From assembly GCA_023230565.1 (NCBI GenBank), contig JALNXD010000032.1:1-32050 (forward strand): a DNA stretch of 32,050 nt, given 5' to 3'. The translations under genes were made by a program, and so were the position numbers. Positions within the stretch are counted from its first letter, which is position 1. Each line of letters opens with the position of its first letter. The stretch comes from Syntrophales bacterium (GTDB lineage: Bacteria > Desulfobacterota > Syntrophia > Syntrophales > UBA2210). The notes below the pieces were generated by a model. That model did not search any database, was not told the origin of the DNA, and saw only the letters and a program-made list of their open reading frames with translations. Below, in pieces: positions 22,340-32,050 of the stretch.

Positions 22340-25300
22340 ATGAAAAAGTTACTTAACGTTTTCTTTGTTGGCATAACTGTAATAATAATACTGAGTATTA
22401 TCAGCATAGAAGGCGTGCAATTTCTTTTTGAAGCCCGATTGGGGCAGCAGATTATAGTATCGAAAATCAATTCGAAGATTGCAGGATCCGTGGCATTTAA
22501 AGATCTTGAGCTTGACTTATTAAAAGGATCGGTCGTTATTCATGAGGGAATTCTAAAAGATCGTTCTCAAAAAGATATTGCAGGATTTAAAAAACTGTCC
22601 ATGTCGATATCATTAAACAGCCTTTTAAGAGGCCATTTTACAATTCCTTTCATACTGCTTGACAAGCCGTGGGCCGATGTACATAGAAACGAAAGAAAAG
22701 AAATAAATATTATCCAGTCGGTATCAAGTCACACAACGGAAACCAAGACAGATGATCATCGTTCTTCGCGTCACCCACTTATATTTAAAAAAATAAAAAT
22801 AGACGACGCTTCTTTTCATTTCTCAGATCAAGAAGAATATTATGTCGACGCAGAAGGAATTGCGGTCACCGCAAGCGGAAATTTCTATGAAGAAAGGGCA
22901 AAAATACAGTGTGACATCAGGCGACTGTCACTTAATACTCCGGCTGTTAACCTTTGCACCAACAGCATACTCGTGAACAGCAGATATGAAAAAGGAACTA
23001 TCGATTCTCTTTCAGTACAACTTCACACAAAAGCATCGTCGGCATCATTGAGCGGCAGAATAGAAAGAATTTTAAGTGAACCGGTGGTTGATCTCGATGC
23101 TGTCGCATCCTTATCCCTCCCCGAGATGAGCAACCTGGCAAAACTTACGCAAAATTCTACAGGTGCGGCGGATTTGCACCTGAAAATGAACGGCAGCCCG
23201 GCTAACCCCACTATTTGCATGAATCTCATTTATTCAGGCGGCAGCATTGCTTCCTATCCTGTCGACAGTTTTGCTGCGGAAGCAACATTGAATGACCGAA
23301 GTATAACACTCCATTCAATGAAGGCGTGTCTCGCAGCCGGTAAACTTGAAACATCGGGATCAGTGTGCTTGAAGGAAGCGTTTCCGGAAGGTTTTTTTAC
23401 AGGGTGCTTCTATCCGGATAACATTTCATATTCCCTGTCGCTTATTACCTGCTATCCGATGGAAGTAAAAAAACTCGCCCCTGAGAACTTGGCCGATATG
23501 CAAGGGCATATTAATTCCAGTATGAAAATTGCCGGCCAGGGAATTGCACTTGATACTGCCTTTGCCGAAATGTCGGCAGATCTCTCATTAAAAAATTTTA
23601 TTTCAGCCACCATTACAAATCCGCTCGATATTTCGATGCGTTCCGATGTATCGCTCGACAAGGGCATTGTATCCTTTAAAAATGCAGTAATTGAATCCGG
23701 CAGCTCCACTCTGGAAGGCTCAGGCACAGTTGATATCCTCAGTGGCCCCATTAATGGTGATATTACAGCAAAAGCGCAAGAAATGTCTGAATTTTTGTCG
23801 TATTTCGGACTGCCGGAAATAAGAGGAAGCGCACATTTAACAACAGAAATAAAAGGCACACTGTTACATCCGAATATAAATCTGAAGGGATGGGGAAAAG
23901 CGGTGCATTACAATGAATTTGCCATAGGTGACATAAATATTTCTGCTCACCTGGATGACAGAACCCTGAACGTCAGCAGCGTCAAGATCAAAAATAAAGA
24001 TTCTTCTCTTGTTCTGACAGGAACAATTCATCCCTTTGAGAAGGATAGCCTTCAACCAGCAAAAGATCCCGTGTTCAATTTGAAAATTCACGCTTCATCT
24101 TCCAATCTGAATAATCTCGTGCCGAAGATAAAAGGCAAAGCCGCTGTAGACGCTCAATTTGCAGGTACTCTTCAAAAGCCGCAGGGTGACATGCACGTCA
24201 TCCTCAGCAACGTATCTTCTGATTTTCAAAAACTAGAGGAGATTACGTGCAATGCATCCTTCGATGGCACCACTTTCTGGATTACGTCATTGTTACTTAC
24301 GGCAGCTCCTGGAGAAATCATTTCAGGTCACGGTCATATATCAAAAGACACGTCGTTCGGATTGGCGATCTCTTCACAACGCATTTCCCTGGCTTCGCTC
24401 GATGCCATTGACCAAAAACTCAGCGGAAATATCGGCTTTTCAATAGAAGGAAAGGGTTCTTTACATGCACCTCTCTTTGCAGGCACCGCACACATTAAAG
24501 ACCTGCACTTGAAAGAAAACAAATTAAACGATGTTACGCTCAAGTTCAATTATGAAAATTTCATAATCAGGGCTTCCGGAAGATCCGACATCTCTTTTAC
24601 GGGTGAATACAATTTGAATAGTAAGGCTTTTGCAGCCGAGGTTTCGGCAGATAAGGCAAATCTTTCACCATATTTCACCATAGCCGGCCATTCCGATCTT
24701 GGCGGTCTCATATCAGCTCATGTAACTGCGGAAGGAAATGTTTCAAATATTCAATCAATTAATGCTGTTTTCGATATAAAAAAAATCGACATTTATTCAG
24801 CCGAATTCTCCCCTTTGTTAAGCGGTACAGATATTGAATTTACGTTGCATGGCGGACAAATATCGGCAGAGAAGTCAACTCTGAAACTTTTGAGTGACGG
24901 AGATCTACATATTGAGGGAAAGAGCGATATCACCGGATCCTTTGAATTAATAACAGAAGGAACAATTCCTCTCAGACTTGCCCAGCCTTTCTTGGCTGAT
25001 ATTACTGATATTTCCGGAAAAATAACGTTTTTATCCAAAATTTCAGGAAATATTTCGGATCCTGACATTTCGGCAGAGATATTTATTGAAGACGGTGGAT
25101 TTTCTCACAGCGGATACGCTCAGCAAGTAAGGAGCATTTCCGGGAAAATAAGTCTGACGGAAAAGACCGTCACTGTTTCCTCCCTGACTGGTAATCTGGA
25201 TTCGGGGAGATTTGATGTGACAGGCACAGTAGATCTTGAAGATTTGAAACCCCATAGGGCAAATATTACGTTCACCGGTAACAGCCTCCCTTTTCAAGTG

Positions 25301-26236
25301 CCGGATACGTTGAGCATACTTGTAAATACAAGGCTCAATCTTGAAGGTACCATGGAGAATGCCTCATTGACGGGTGAAATAATTATTGCTGAAGGGAGCT
25401 ATTATCGTGACGTAAAGTTGCAAGGCATCTTAAAGGAAGCGGTGCTTGAAAGAAAACCGTCTTCCTCCCCCCAAAAACCGGGAAAATACGATTCGCTCCT
25501 CGACAATATAAAGCTGGATATTAAAATAACCGCACAAGATTTCTTCATGGTAAATAACAATATTGCCTATCTGGAAATTAACCCCGATATCAAAATTTCA
25601 GGAAATGCAGCAAATCCGATTTTAAAAGGACGCGCATCTGTGATATCGGGGAATGTCACATACCAGAAAAGAACCTTCACTGTCACTCGCGGCGTAATTG
25701 ACTTTCTAAATCCCTACAGGACGGAAGCGACAATAGATATTGCCGGAAAAGCCACGATCCGGGACTGGCGTATTACCCTAAAGATTTCAGGAACCCCCGA
25801 AGAATTGGCTTTCATGCTGGATTCCGACCCTCATGAAGAGCATATCGATATAATATCACTTCTTGTTATCGGAAAAACGGCAAGAGAACTGACGGAGGGA
25901 AAAGGAGGTCCTTCACTGTCAACCGAAGCTATCATTACAAAGATTATCAATGCAACTATGGGAGAGGATATCAGGAAAAGAACCGGCCTCGATACTTTTG
26001 AAGTTGAAACACTGCCCGGCGAAAATGGCGAATCCGACGAACGGATCAAGGTGACTATCGGCAAGGAACTGTCACGCAGAATGTCTTTGAAGTACTCAGT
26101 GGAAACGGAAGAAGGTGAAATGTCTCAGCGTGCCATAGCCGAATATAAGTTTCTTGAAAATATTTTACTCAGAGGATTCCAGGATAATTCAGGAACTTTC
26201 GGCGGACAAATACAATTCAGATTAGAGTTCAGATAA
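22340..26236 (+). CDS. tamB: Translocation and assembly module protein TamB
   Basis: A 1298-residue protein with one N-terminal membrane anchor (about 5-25) and a very long repetitive beta-rich body, ending in the TamB/DUF490 C-terminal domain (about 960-1298). It opens with the AsmA-like start in which the anchor is followed by INSKIAGSVAFKDLELDLLKG. The final ILLRGFQDNSGTFGGQIQF stretch is the Omp85-interacting end. TamB spans the periplasm as a hydrophobic beta-taco groove and acts in outer-membrane protein insertion and phospholipid transport. The Omp85 partner gene starts two bases after the stop, so the two are translated from one message. The length is typical of the family. It lies 508 bases from the divergent PAS-LuxR gene. 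Confidence 0.93.
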   Translation: MKKLLNVFFVGITVIIILSIISIEGVQFLFEARLGQQIIVSKINSKIAGSVAFKDLELDLLKGSVVIHEGILKDRSQKDIAGFKKLSMSISLNSLLRGHFTIPFILLDKPWADVHRNERKEINIIQSVSSHTTETKTDDHRSSRHPLIFKKIKIDDASFHFSDQEEYYVDAEGIAVTASGNFYEERAKIQCDIRRLSLNTPAVNLCTNSILVNSRYEKGTIDSLSVQLHTKASSASLSGRIERILSEPVVDLDAVASLSLPEMSNLAKLTQNSTGAADLHLKMNGSPANPTICMNLIYSGGSIASYPVDSFAAEATLNDRSITLHSMKACLAAGKLETSGSVCLKEAFPEGFFTGCFYPDNISYSLSLITCYPMEVKKLAPENLADMQGHINSSMKIAGQGIALDTAFAEMSADLSLKNFISATITNPLDISMRSDVSLDKGIVSFKNAVIESGSSTLEGSGTVDILSGPINGDITAKAQEMSEFLSYFGLPEIRGSAHLTTEIKGTLLHPNINLKGWGKAVHYNEFAIGDINISAHLDDRTLNVSSVKIKNKDSSLVLTGTIHPFEKDSLQPAKDPVFNLKIHASSSNLNNLVPKIKGKAAVDAQFAGTLQKPQGDMHVILSNVSSDFQKLEEITCNASFDGTTFWITSLLLTAAPGEIISGHGHISKDTSFGLAISSQRISLASLDAIDQKLSGNIGFSIEGKGSLHAPLFAGTAHIKDLHLKENKLNDVTLKFNYENFIIRASGRSDISFTGEYNLNSKAFAAEVSADKANLSPYFTIAGHSDLGGLISAHVTAEGNVSNIQSINAVFDIKKIDIYSAEFSPLLSGTDIEFTLHGGQISAEKSTLKLLSDGDLHIEGKSDITGSFELITEGTIPLRLAQPFLADITDISGKITFLSKISGNISDPDISAEIFIEDGGFSHSGYAQQVRSISGKISLTEKTVTVSSLTGNLDSGRFDVTGTVDLEDLKPHRANITFTGNSLPFQVPDTLSILVNTRLNLEGTMENASLTGEIIIAEGSYYRDVKLQGILKEAVLERKPSSSPQKPGKYDSLLDNIKLDIKITAQDFFMVNNNIAYLEINPDIKISGNAANPILKGRASVISGNVTYQKRTFTVTRGVIDFLNPYRTEATIDIAGKATIRDWRITLKISGTPEELAFMLDSDPHEEHIDIISLLVIGKTARELTEGKGGPSLSTEAIITKIINATMGEDIRKRTGLDTFEVETLPGENGESDERIKVTIGKELSRRMSLKYSVETEEGEMSQRAIAEYKFLENILLRGFQDNSGTFGGQIQFRLEFR

Positions 26237-26238
26237 TT

Positions 26239-29064
26239 ATGACAGTACCTCTGCCTCATCATATCGGATGGATCGCACTCATTCTATTTTTTTGCACATG
26301 TATGCCTTCGTATGCGAGACCGGAGGCCGGAAGGAATTATGATGAATCGACAGTCCCGCCTGTGATTTCTAATATCATTGTTAAAGTCCACCGGGATTCC
26401 GGATATGAACCGGATCTTACAGAACTTGCCGAGGCCATGATTTTTCCAAAAATTGGAGATGTTTTTTCATCTTCCCTTTTGCAATCTTCGATAAAAGCGC
26501 TCAGACTTTCCAATCGATTTTCGGAAATAAATGTAGACTCCAAAGAAGAGGAAGGGAAAATGACGTTATATTTCGAGCTTCACCCGGCACCACTCATAAA
26601 AGAAATTGAGCTGAGCGGAATATATCCATTTTTTGAACGTGATATCCTCAAGATCATGACTTTCAATGTCGGTGATATTTTTTCCTTCGAAGAAATCGAA
26701 AATCAAAAATCTATTATAAAGGAGTTTTTCAAAAATGAAGGCTTTATCGATCCTTTGCTTACGATAGAAACCAGGAAGGATTCAGGAACAGGACATGTCA
26801 TATTAAATATACACGTCGAAAAAGGTCCTTACTGGCGTTTGGAAGAGGTCATGATCAGAGGGAATCGAAATTTGAGCGATTCGACTTTAAAATTGAAAAT
26901 GCATGCATGGCGGAATCATTTCATACCTGGAATCGCAGGACGGTTCAGGGAAAAGGAATTAAGTGAAGACATCGTAAAATTAACAAACTACTACAGGGAT
27001 AAGGGTTTTACGGAATGTGAAATCGATTCATCTATATTCAGAGATTCAGAAACCCAAAATGTGTCGATACTGCTCTCGGTTGAAGAAGGCCCTCTTTATC
27101 AAGTTGAATTTACAGGGAATAATGTCTTTTCAGACTCTGAGCTCATGGAAGATCTTATATTTTTGCGTGAGGGGATTAAACGTGACAGGCACTTCGTGCT
27201 AAGCATAAAAAAAATGAAAGAAAAATACAGGTTACACGGATATCCCGATACTGCGATTTCATCTGGCTCCCATGTTTTAGGGGAGTATTTACCTGTACGC
27301 ACCATCGAATTTCATGTGAAAGAGGGGCCCAGGTACTGCACCTCAGAAGTTAGAATTATAGGTAATCACTCAATTGATGAGAAAACTATCCGGGAGGAAA
27401 CTCAAACGGACAGGAAACTTTTTGCACGTGATACTGTCTATCTTGCCGAAAATGTCGATCAGGACGCCATGATTATCAAGGTTCTTTACCATAAGTTTGG
27501 TTTTTTAAATGCACATATCCGGACAGACATACAGTCGTACCAAATAACTAAACAGCAAATAAATGTAGTGATAACCTACAATATAACTGAAGGCGTACAA
27601 ACAATTGTGTCTTCAGTTCAATTTAAGGGACTTTCAGCTGTTTCTGTAAAAGAGATTACAAAACCTTTGAAAATAAAACGCGGAGAACCCTTTCGCAGGT
27701 ACATGATAGAAAATGATAAGAATACCATTTCTTCCCTCATTTCAGAGAGGGGATATCCCTATGTATCCATAGAACATTCGCTGTCATTCAATGAGGATAA
27801 CTCCCTGGTTCATCTTACTTATTTAATAAGTGAAGGATCGAAGGTCCTTATGGGGGAAGTTTTTGTCACCGGAAATTTCAGGACCAAAGACAGCATTGTC
27901 AAAAGAGAAATAGAAATGAAAAAAGGAGATTCTTTTTCGCTTAGCCGCCTGCTTGAGGGACAGAGAAATGTAAGAGATCTTGAAATGTTTGATTCAGTAA
28001 CATTTAAAGCAATTGGATTAGCAGAAAAGACAGATATGGTAAACCTCATTGCTGAGGTAAAAGAGAAAAAACCGTATTTCATACAGGCGGGGATAGGGTA
28101 TGAATCCGAAAGCGGTTTTTTTGCAGATACGAAGACAGGTGATCGCAATTTCCTTGGCACCAACAAAAATCTATGGCTAAGCGGAGCAGTCAGTCAAACA
28201 GGTTACCGCAGTGATGTGGGCATTACTGAACCCCGTGTGCTCGGATCTCGAATAGCGGCAACGGCCGGATTTTTTATCGAAAGGGTAGAAGAATTCAATC
28301 AGGAATTCGGTACAGATACTTTTGGCGCATCATTGCATTTTATCAAAAGATGGCCGAAGGCGATAACTACGGAACTCGGATTCACATTTGAACAAAAAAA
28401 ACTATTCTGCCAAAGTGATTCAGGACTCCTTTGCAATAATGAATCGGGGGAACTTTTCGATCCGCGGAGTATTTTTATCACTACTCCATCAATAAGCTAT
28501 GACAGCCGAGACTCATTTGTCCGCCCAAGAAAAGGAGTATTTACTACATTATCTATCGATGTTTCAAAGGGTATTAAAAACTCTTTCGATGATTTTTTAA
28601 AATATCAATTTGATGGAAGGTATTATATATCTCCTTTCTCCCGACTGACATTCGCTTTTTTGGGCAGAGCGGGATATCTTCAAGCATTCGGTTCTTCCGG
28701 TACCATACCGCAGGATCAGCTGTTCCATCTCGGAGGCATTTCCGATGTGCGCGGATTTGCAGAAAATATGCTCAGATATGATGGAATGAATAATCCCGTA
28801 GGAGGGAGGTTTGCTCTTTCAGGCAGTCTTGAGGCAAGATTCGACATTGGGCATAATTTTGAAATCACAGGATTTTTCGACAGCGGAAGGGTTACCCGGA
28901 CATATACGGATTTTGGCACCGATGGATTCCGATCTTCAATTGGCGCCGGTCTCCGCTACATTACACCCATAGGCCCTGTCGGATTTCTTTACGGCTTTAA
29001 GCTAAATCCCAGGGAAGATGAAAGTTCAGGAAGATTTCATTTATCTGTAGGTTATACTTTCTGA
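26239..29064 (+). CDS. Omp85 (BamA/TamA) family outer-membrane protein with seven POTRA domains
   Basis: A 941-residue outer-membrane protein. Residues 8-26 form a signal peptide, with cleavage likely after SYA (27). Seven POTRA-like units can be read at about 42-115, 119-196, 199-284, 287-363, 367-452, 455-533 and 536-611, each with the pattern of strand, [V/I]xGN, two helices with GD/GE, and a final strand ending in EGP or similar. The 16-stranded barrel fills about 612-941, with the loop-6 signature GGISDVRGF near 825-835 and an aromatic C-terminus (GYTF) that serves as the Bam signal. BamA has five POTRAs and E. coli TamA three, so this count is unusual. Two bases from tamB, it is the probable TamA partner. 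Confidence 0.92.
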   Translation: MTVPLPHHIGWIALILFFCTCMPSYARPEAGRNYDESTVPPVISNIIVKVHRDSGYEPDLTELAEAMIFPKIGDVFSSSLLQSSIKALRLSNRFSEINVDSKEEEGKMTLYFELHPAPLIKEIELSGIYPFFERDILKIMTFNVGDIFSFEEIENQKSIIKEFFKNEGFIDPLLTIETRKDSGTGHVILNIHVEKGPYWRLEEVMIRGNRNLSDSTLKLKMHAWRNHFIPGIAGRFREKELSEDIVKLTNYYRDKGFTECEIDSSIFRDSETQNVSILLSVEEGPLYQVEFTGNNVFSDSELMEDLIFLREGIKRDRHFVLSIKKMKEKYRLHGYPDTAISSGSHVLGEYLPVRTIEFHVKEGPRYCTSEVRIIGNHSIDEKTIREETQTDRKLFARDTVYLAENVDQDAMIIKVLYHKFGFLNAHIRTDIQSYQITKQQINVVITYNITEGVQTIVSSVQFKGLSAVSVKEITKPLKIKRGEPFRRYMIENDKNTISSLISERGYPYVSIEHSLSFNEDNSLVHLTYLISEGSKVLMGEVFVTGNFRTKDSIVKREIEMKKGDSFSLSRLLEGQRNVRDLEMFDSVTFKAIGLAEKTDMVNLIAEVKEKKPYFIQAGIGYESESGFFADTKTGDRNFLGTNKNLWLSGAVSQTGYRSDVGITEPRVLGSRIAATAGFFIERVEEFNQEFGTDTFGASLHFIKRWPKAITTELGFTFEQKKLFCQSDSGLLCNNESGELFDPRSIFITTPSISYDSRDSFVRPRKGVFTTLSIDVSKGIKNSFDDFLKYQFDGRYYISPFSRLTFAFLGRAGYLQAFGSSGTIPQDQLFHLGGISDVRGFAENMLRYDGMNNPVGGRFALSGSLEARFDIGHNFEITGFFDSGRVTRTYTDFGTDGFRSSIGAGLRYITPIGPVGFLYGFKLNPREDESSGRFHLSVGYTF

Positions 29065-29081
29065 AGTTATGAATTGAATTT

Positions 29082-30152
29082 CTAAAGCCATTTTCTTTTT
29101 TTAAAAAAGGCAAGCATCACGAGTGCGGCAACGATAATCACTACCCAAAAAACCGGATAAGACCATTTCCATTCTAATTCGGGCATGTACTTGAAGTTCA
29201 TGCCGTATATGCCTGCAATGAAAGTTAAAGGAATAAAAATAGAGGCGAAGATCGTAAGCACTTTCATAACCTCGTTCATTTTATTGCTCATGCGTGACAG
29301 ATAAAGGTCAAGCATTCCGGAAAGAAGATCGTGATATGTTTCAACTACATCAATAACTTGAATAGTGTGGTCATACAAATCTCTCAGGTAGAACGACAGA
29401 TCTTCTTTTATGAGATCCGATTCAGTCCTCTCACATTCAGCGATGACTTCTCTCAATGGCCAGACCGACTTCCTCAAGAAGATTATCTCCTGTTTCAGTG
29501 AATGAATCTTCTCAACTGTCTGCTTCTGCGGCTCTGTTGATAGTTCTTCTTCTAATTCGCCAATCTGTATGCCTATTTTCTCAAGAAGAACAAAATAATT
29601 ATCGATTATGGAATCAAGAAGGCCATATGCCAGGTAGTCCGCACCTGATTTGCGAATTTTACCTTTATTATGACGAATACGCTCCCTCAGAGGCTCGAAT
29701 ACATCACCTTCCAATTCCTGGAATGAGATCACATAATGTGAACCGAGAATGATGCTTATCTGCTCTGATTTGATTTCATGTACATCGCTAGCATAGTAAA
29801 GCATCCTCAGGACAATCAGTATGTAATCTTCATAATTTTCAATCTTCGGCCTCTGAGTGGTATGAAGAACATCTTCGAGGACCAATGAATGTATACCAAG
29901 GTTCGAACCGATTTTTTCGATTAATCCGGTATCGTGCAATCCGTCAATATTAATCCATGTAACTGTCGAAGCATCAATAAAATCAAGACTTTCTTCAATA
30001 TTTCTGACTTCTTTCTCCTGAAAAGCATCTTTGTTATAATTAACAAGACCTATTTTGACCATTTCAGCTTTCCGCTCACCTATATGGACGAGGGTACCTG
30101 GAGGCAAGCCTGCTTTTTTCGAAGCTCTCTTCAATTTTAATAAAATAGACAT
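29082..30152 (-). CDS. corA: CorA-family magnesium/cobalt transporter
   Basis: A 356-residue CorA protein. A long cytoplasmic alpha/beta and helical funnel (1-290) is followed by two membrane helices (about 296-315 and 333-350). The invariant selectivity motif GMN is at 317-319 (IYGMNFKYMPELEW), the inter-helix loop ends in a family-type EWKWSYP, and the basic KKRKWL tail closes the protein. CorA pentamers admit Mg2+ down the membrane potential and gate by cytoplasmic Mg2+. The gene follows the MscS-type channel by 51 bases on the same strand and converges with the Omp85 gene 17 bases away. Confidence 0.95.
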   Translation of the reverse strand: MSILLKLKRASKKAGLPPGTLVHIGERKAEMVKIGLVNYNKDAFQEKEVRNIEESLDFIDASTVTWINIDGLHDTGLIEKIGSNLGIHSLVLEDVLHTTQRPKIENYEDYILIVLRMLYYASDVHEIKSEQISIILGSHYVISFQELEGDVFEPLRERIRHNKGKIRKSGADYLAYGLLDSIIDNYFVLLEKIGIQIGELEEELSTEPQKQTVEKIHSLKQEIIFLRKSVWPLREVIAECERTESDLIKEDLSFYLRDLYDHTIQVIDVVETYHDLLSGMLDLYLSRMSNKMNEVMKVLTIFASIFIPLTFIAGIYGMNFKYMPELEWKWSYPVFWVVIIVAALVMLAFFKKRKWL

Positions 30153-30203
30153 AGCTTTCCTCCTGGATATCCATACTATTCGCTTGATTTTTACCTCAGC
30201 ATA

Positions 30204-31841
30204 CTATTCCGCGGTGTTTGGTGGCATTGCTTTCATTTCCTTCGTATTGCGAATGTCAATTGCAAGGGGTCTTCTATTATCATATGCCAGATAAGTCGTC
30301 GTTGTGGGAAATGCAAATTCAATTCCCTCGGCTTCGAAGGCTCTCATGATTTCCAGATTTATGATTTCATTGAAGCGGATCGATGCCCAGTAGTCTTTCT
30401 CCTTAAAATAATACACTACAATAATATTCAAGGATGTATCGTTGAACTCATTAAAATGTACCTTCGGAATATTGTTAATATCAAGTTCAGGCCGGTCTTT
30501 CAGGATATCTTTTATTATTTGGACCGCCTTTTCGACCTTGTCGGGCGGCGTATCTAAGGTAACGGTTATATTCATAGTCCTTCGTATGAAAGGTCTGCGT
30601 TGAACATTTTCAATACTGATAGCTGCCATTTTTTCATTTGGAATTGATATAACATGACCGTTAAAGGTCCTTATACGAGTACATCGAAAACCGATTTCCT
30701 CCACGATCGCATTGGAGCCTTCTATATTCACCCATTCACCAACCACAAACGGCTTGTCAATCATCAACATAAAGCTTCCGAAAAGATTTTTCAAAGTATC
30801 TTGTGCAGCCAATGCAACTGCAAGACCACCTATACCGAGCCCTGCCAGCAGAGTCGTCATAGGTTTACCTGTTGCGGCCTTGAGGAGATAAATCGCACCA
30901 AATACAATAATCAGAACCTTGGCCGTTATCCTCACCAGTTGAACAAGATTCATATCGAATTCGTTATCGTCTCTCCCCACAAACCGGATTAACTCGCATT
31001 CGACAACATCGAGAAGTTTATATAAAAATATAAAAACAGCAACAATTCCGATTATATTAATTGTGATTTCAAATATCCTGTCCACCGTATCGGGAAAATA
31101 CAAAATCTCATGCATCGCATAGATCGCTATTGCAACAACGACCAAACGAATCGGCCATGTTGTCGACCTAAGCACAAGGCGAATTCTCGCCTTTTCACTC
31201 GAATCGCTAAGTGCTGCAACAAGTGCTTCCAGAAATTCTACGATAAATTTGCCCCCCAAAAAAAGAATTACAAAAAGAACAAGCAAACCGGCATAACGCC
31301 ACAATGAAAGAGCACAGACCCACTGAGGGAACAAGTATTGCTGTGTATACACAAAAAAAAGAGCGACTGCGACAATACCCAGAATCCGTAATATACTTTC
31401 AAAATTTCTGATTCTCTGTTGTGTTATCGCTTTTCGAATTGGCGACGGGATACTCGGATATATTAATTCCAATCCTTTAACTGCTTGAAATATGAATATT
31501 ATTATTGCAATACAGAATAGGAAAATTTCCAGTCCATGAATAAGGAGCATTAATTCTTCCGGCACAACAAGTGGGATTTCAGCCAGACGAATGATCAAAA
31601 CAGCACACGCAAGACGAAATGCCGGTGCAAATGCAATAAAAAAATCCTTCCACTTTTTTGTTTTGCCCTTTTCTTCAAACAATTCCATCTTTTTTTTTGC
31701 ATAGCGCCAGAAGATCTCGAGTATAAGAAACCCCAGCACCAATATTGTTGCAGCAGAAATGAATTGCACAAGACTATTGCCCTCATAAAGTCCATTTGCA
31801 ACAAGTGATATTTGCATGAATAAGGTTTTGATGCTCTCCAT
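30204..31841 (-). CDS. Large MscS-family mechanosensitive ion channel
   Basis: A 545-residue channel. About eight hydrophobic segments in the first 320 residues are followed by the conserved pore helix LLAGLGIGGLAVALAAQD (331-348), the NLFGS kink, the beta domain (DKPFVVGEWVNIEG, about 362-376, then IRTFNGHVISIPNEK) and the C-terminal alpha/beta cage. The pore helix, rich in Gly and Ala, is the MscS gate. Such proteins release solutes at hypo-osmotic shock; the extra N-terminal helices place it among the YbdG/YnaI-like larger homologues. The start at 31841 is chosen for the AAGGAG site seven bases upstream; a frame extension to 31889 lacks one. CorA follows after 51 bases. Confidence 0.92.
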   Translation of the reverse strand: MESIKTLFMQISLVANGLYEGNSLVQFISAATILVLGFLILEIFWRYAKKKMELFEEKGKTKKWKDFFIAFAPAFRLACAVLIIRLAEIPLVVPEELMLLIHGLEIFLFCIAIIIFIFQAVKGLELIYPSIPSPIRKAITQQRIRNFESILRILGIVAVALFFVYTQQYLFPQWVCALSLWRYAGLLVLFVILFLGGKFIVEFLEALVAALSDSSEKARIRLVLRSTTWPIRLVVVAIAIYAMHEILYFPDTVDRIFEITINIIGIVAVFIFLYKLLDVVECELIRFVGRDDNEFDMNLVQLVRITAKVLIIVFGAIYLLKAATGKPMTTLLAGLGIGGLAVALAAQDTLKNLFGSFMLMIDKPFVVGEWVNIEGSNAIVEEIGFRCTRIRTFNGHVISIPNEKMAAISIENVQRRPFIRRTMNITVTLDTPPDKVEKAVQIIKDILKDRPELDINNIPKVHFNEFNDTSLNIIVVYYFKEKDYWASIRFNEIINLEIMRAFEAEGIEFAFPTTTTYLAYDNRRPLAIDIRNTKEMKAMPPNTAE

Positions 31842-31960
31842 GGAGAAACTCCTTAAATTAGGATGAAGATCATTAAAGAAATAAATCATTTTAAAAACTG
31901 AATCACATCATACTACATTTTTTCAGGGTATCTTCAAAACAAAATGATACTCCTTCACCC

Positions 31961-31998
31961 AATAAAAAAGGAGATACCTTTATGGGCTATCTCCTTTA
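31961..31998 (-). terminator. Intrinsic terminator after tRNA-Asp
   Basis: On the minus strand AAAGGAGATA (plus 31988-31997) pairs perfectly with TATCTCCTTT (plus 31967-31976) and is followed by a T-rich run (TTTTTTATT). It begins eight bases after the tRNA CCA end. Confidence 0.9.
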
Positions 31999-32005
31999 AT
32001 TTTTC

Positions 32006-32050
32006 TGGCGGGGTCGATGGGACTCGAACCCACGGCCTCCGGCGTGACAG
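32006..32050 (-). tRNA. tRNA-Asp(GUC), 3' part (runs off the right edge)
   Basis: The minus strand reads CTGTCACGC, the anticodon loop with GTC, then a variable arm, the T arm GTGGGTTCGAGTCCCAT and an acceptor 3' strand CGACCCC with discriminator G and an encoded CCA at 32006-32008. This matches the aspartate tRNA pattern CCTGTCACGC. The 5' half is outside the window. Confidence 0.9.

Overview
The window looks like chromosomal DNA of moderate to low GC from an anaerobic Gram-negative bacterium, most likely a deltaproteobacterium in the broad sense (Desulfobacterota). The reasons are an outer-membrane assembly pair (TamB plus a multi-POTRA Omp85 protein), a HesB/IscA-like gene read through an in-frame UGA as selenocysteine, a 4-hydroxybutyryl-CoA dehydratase/HpaB-family gene at the left edge, a menaquinone/ubiquinone methyltransferase, and a PAS-PAS-LuxR regulator. 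The taxonomic call is inference; there is no rRNA or marker gene set to prove it.

Layout. 1-2.5 kb: the start of an HpaB/AbfD-type flavoenzyme (minus) diverges from a short-chain dehydrogenase (plus), followed by an EamA transporter. 2.5-8.5 kb: a PLP aminotransferase with a cupin behind it, YhbY, an MBL hydrolase behind an Smr protein, then a two-gene unit made of a degenerate PTS enzyme I C-terminal domain and a membrane protein with an HExxH motif. 8.6-12.6 kb: a drug-type MFS transporter with a small coupled ORF, the selenoprotein HesB gene with its own promoter and terminator, a shortened DnaJ, a cold-shock protein behind a leader or small RNA that ends in a strong intrinsic terminator, and a TsaA/TrmO tRNA methyltransferase homologue. 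12.9-16.3 kb: an HD-domain protein, a Na+/Ca2+ exchanger and a bifunctional NAD(P)HX repair enzyme. 16.3-20.1 kb: menG/ubiE and a glycogen-debranching enzyme lie between two inverted copies of a composite noncoding repeat. 20.1-22.3 kb: KhpA and the PAS-LuxR regulator. 22.3-29.1 kb: tamB and a seven-POTRA Omp85 gene. 29.1-32.05 kb: CorA, a MscS-type channel and the 3' half of tRNA-Asp(GUC), all minus.

Most genes are housekeeping, repair or envelope functions in short operons (Smr-MBL, aminotransferase-cupin, EI-like/metallopeptidase-like, MFS-small ORF, tamB-Omp85, MscS-CorA). The least ordinary items are the selenocysteine-containing HesB-like gene (10368-10679), which standard callers would truncate or miss, the dispersed hairpin repeats with compensatory base changes and their inverted arrangement around 16.6-19.9 kb, the enzyme-I remnant paired with a membrane HExxH protein, and the terminator-closed RNA upstream of the cold-shock gene. 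No CRISPR array, insertion sequence, phage module or recognisable defence system was seen.
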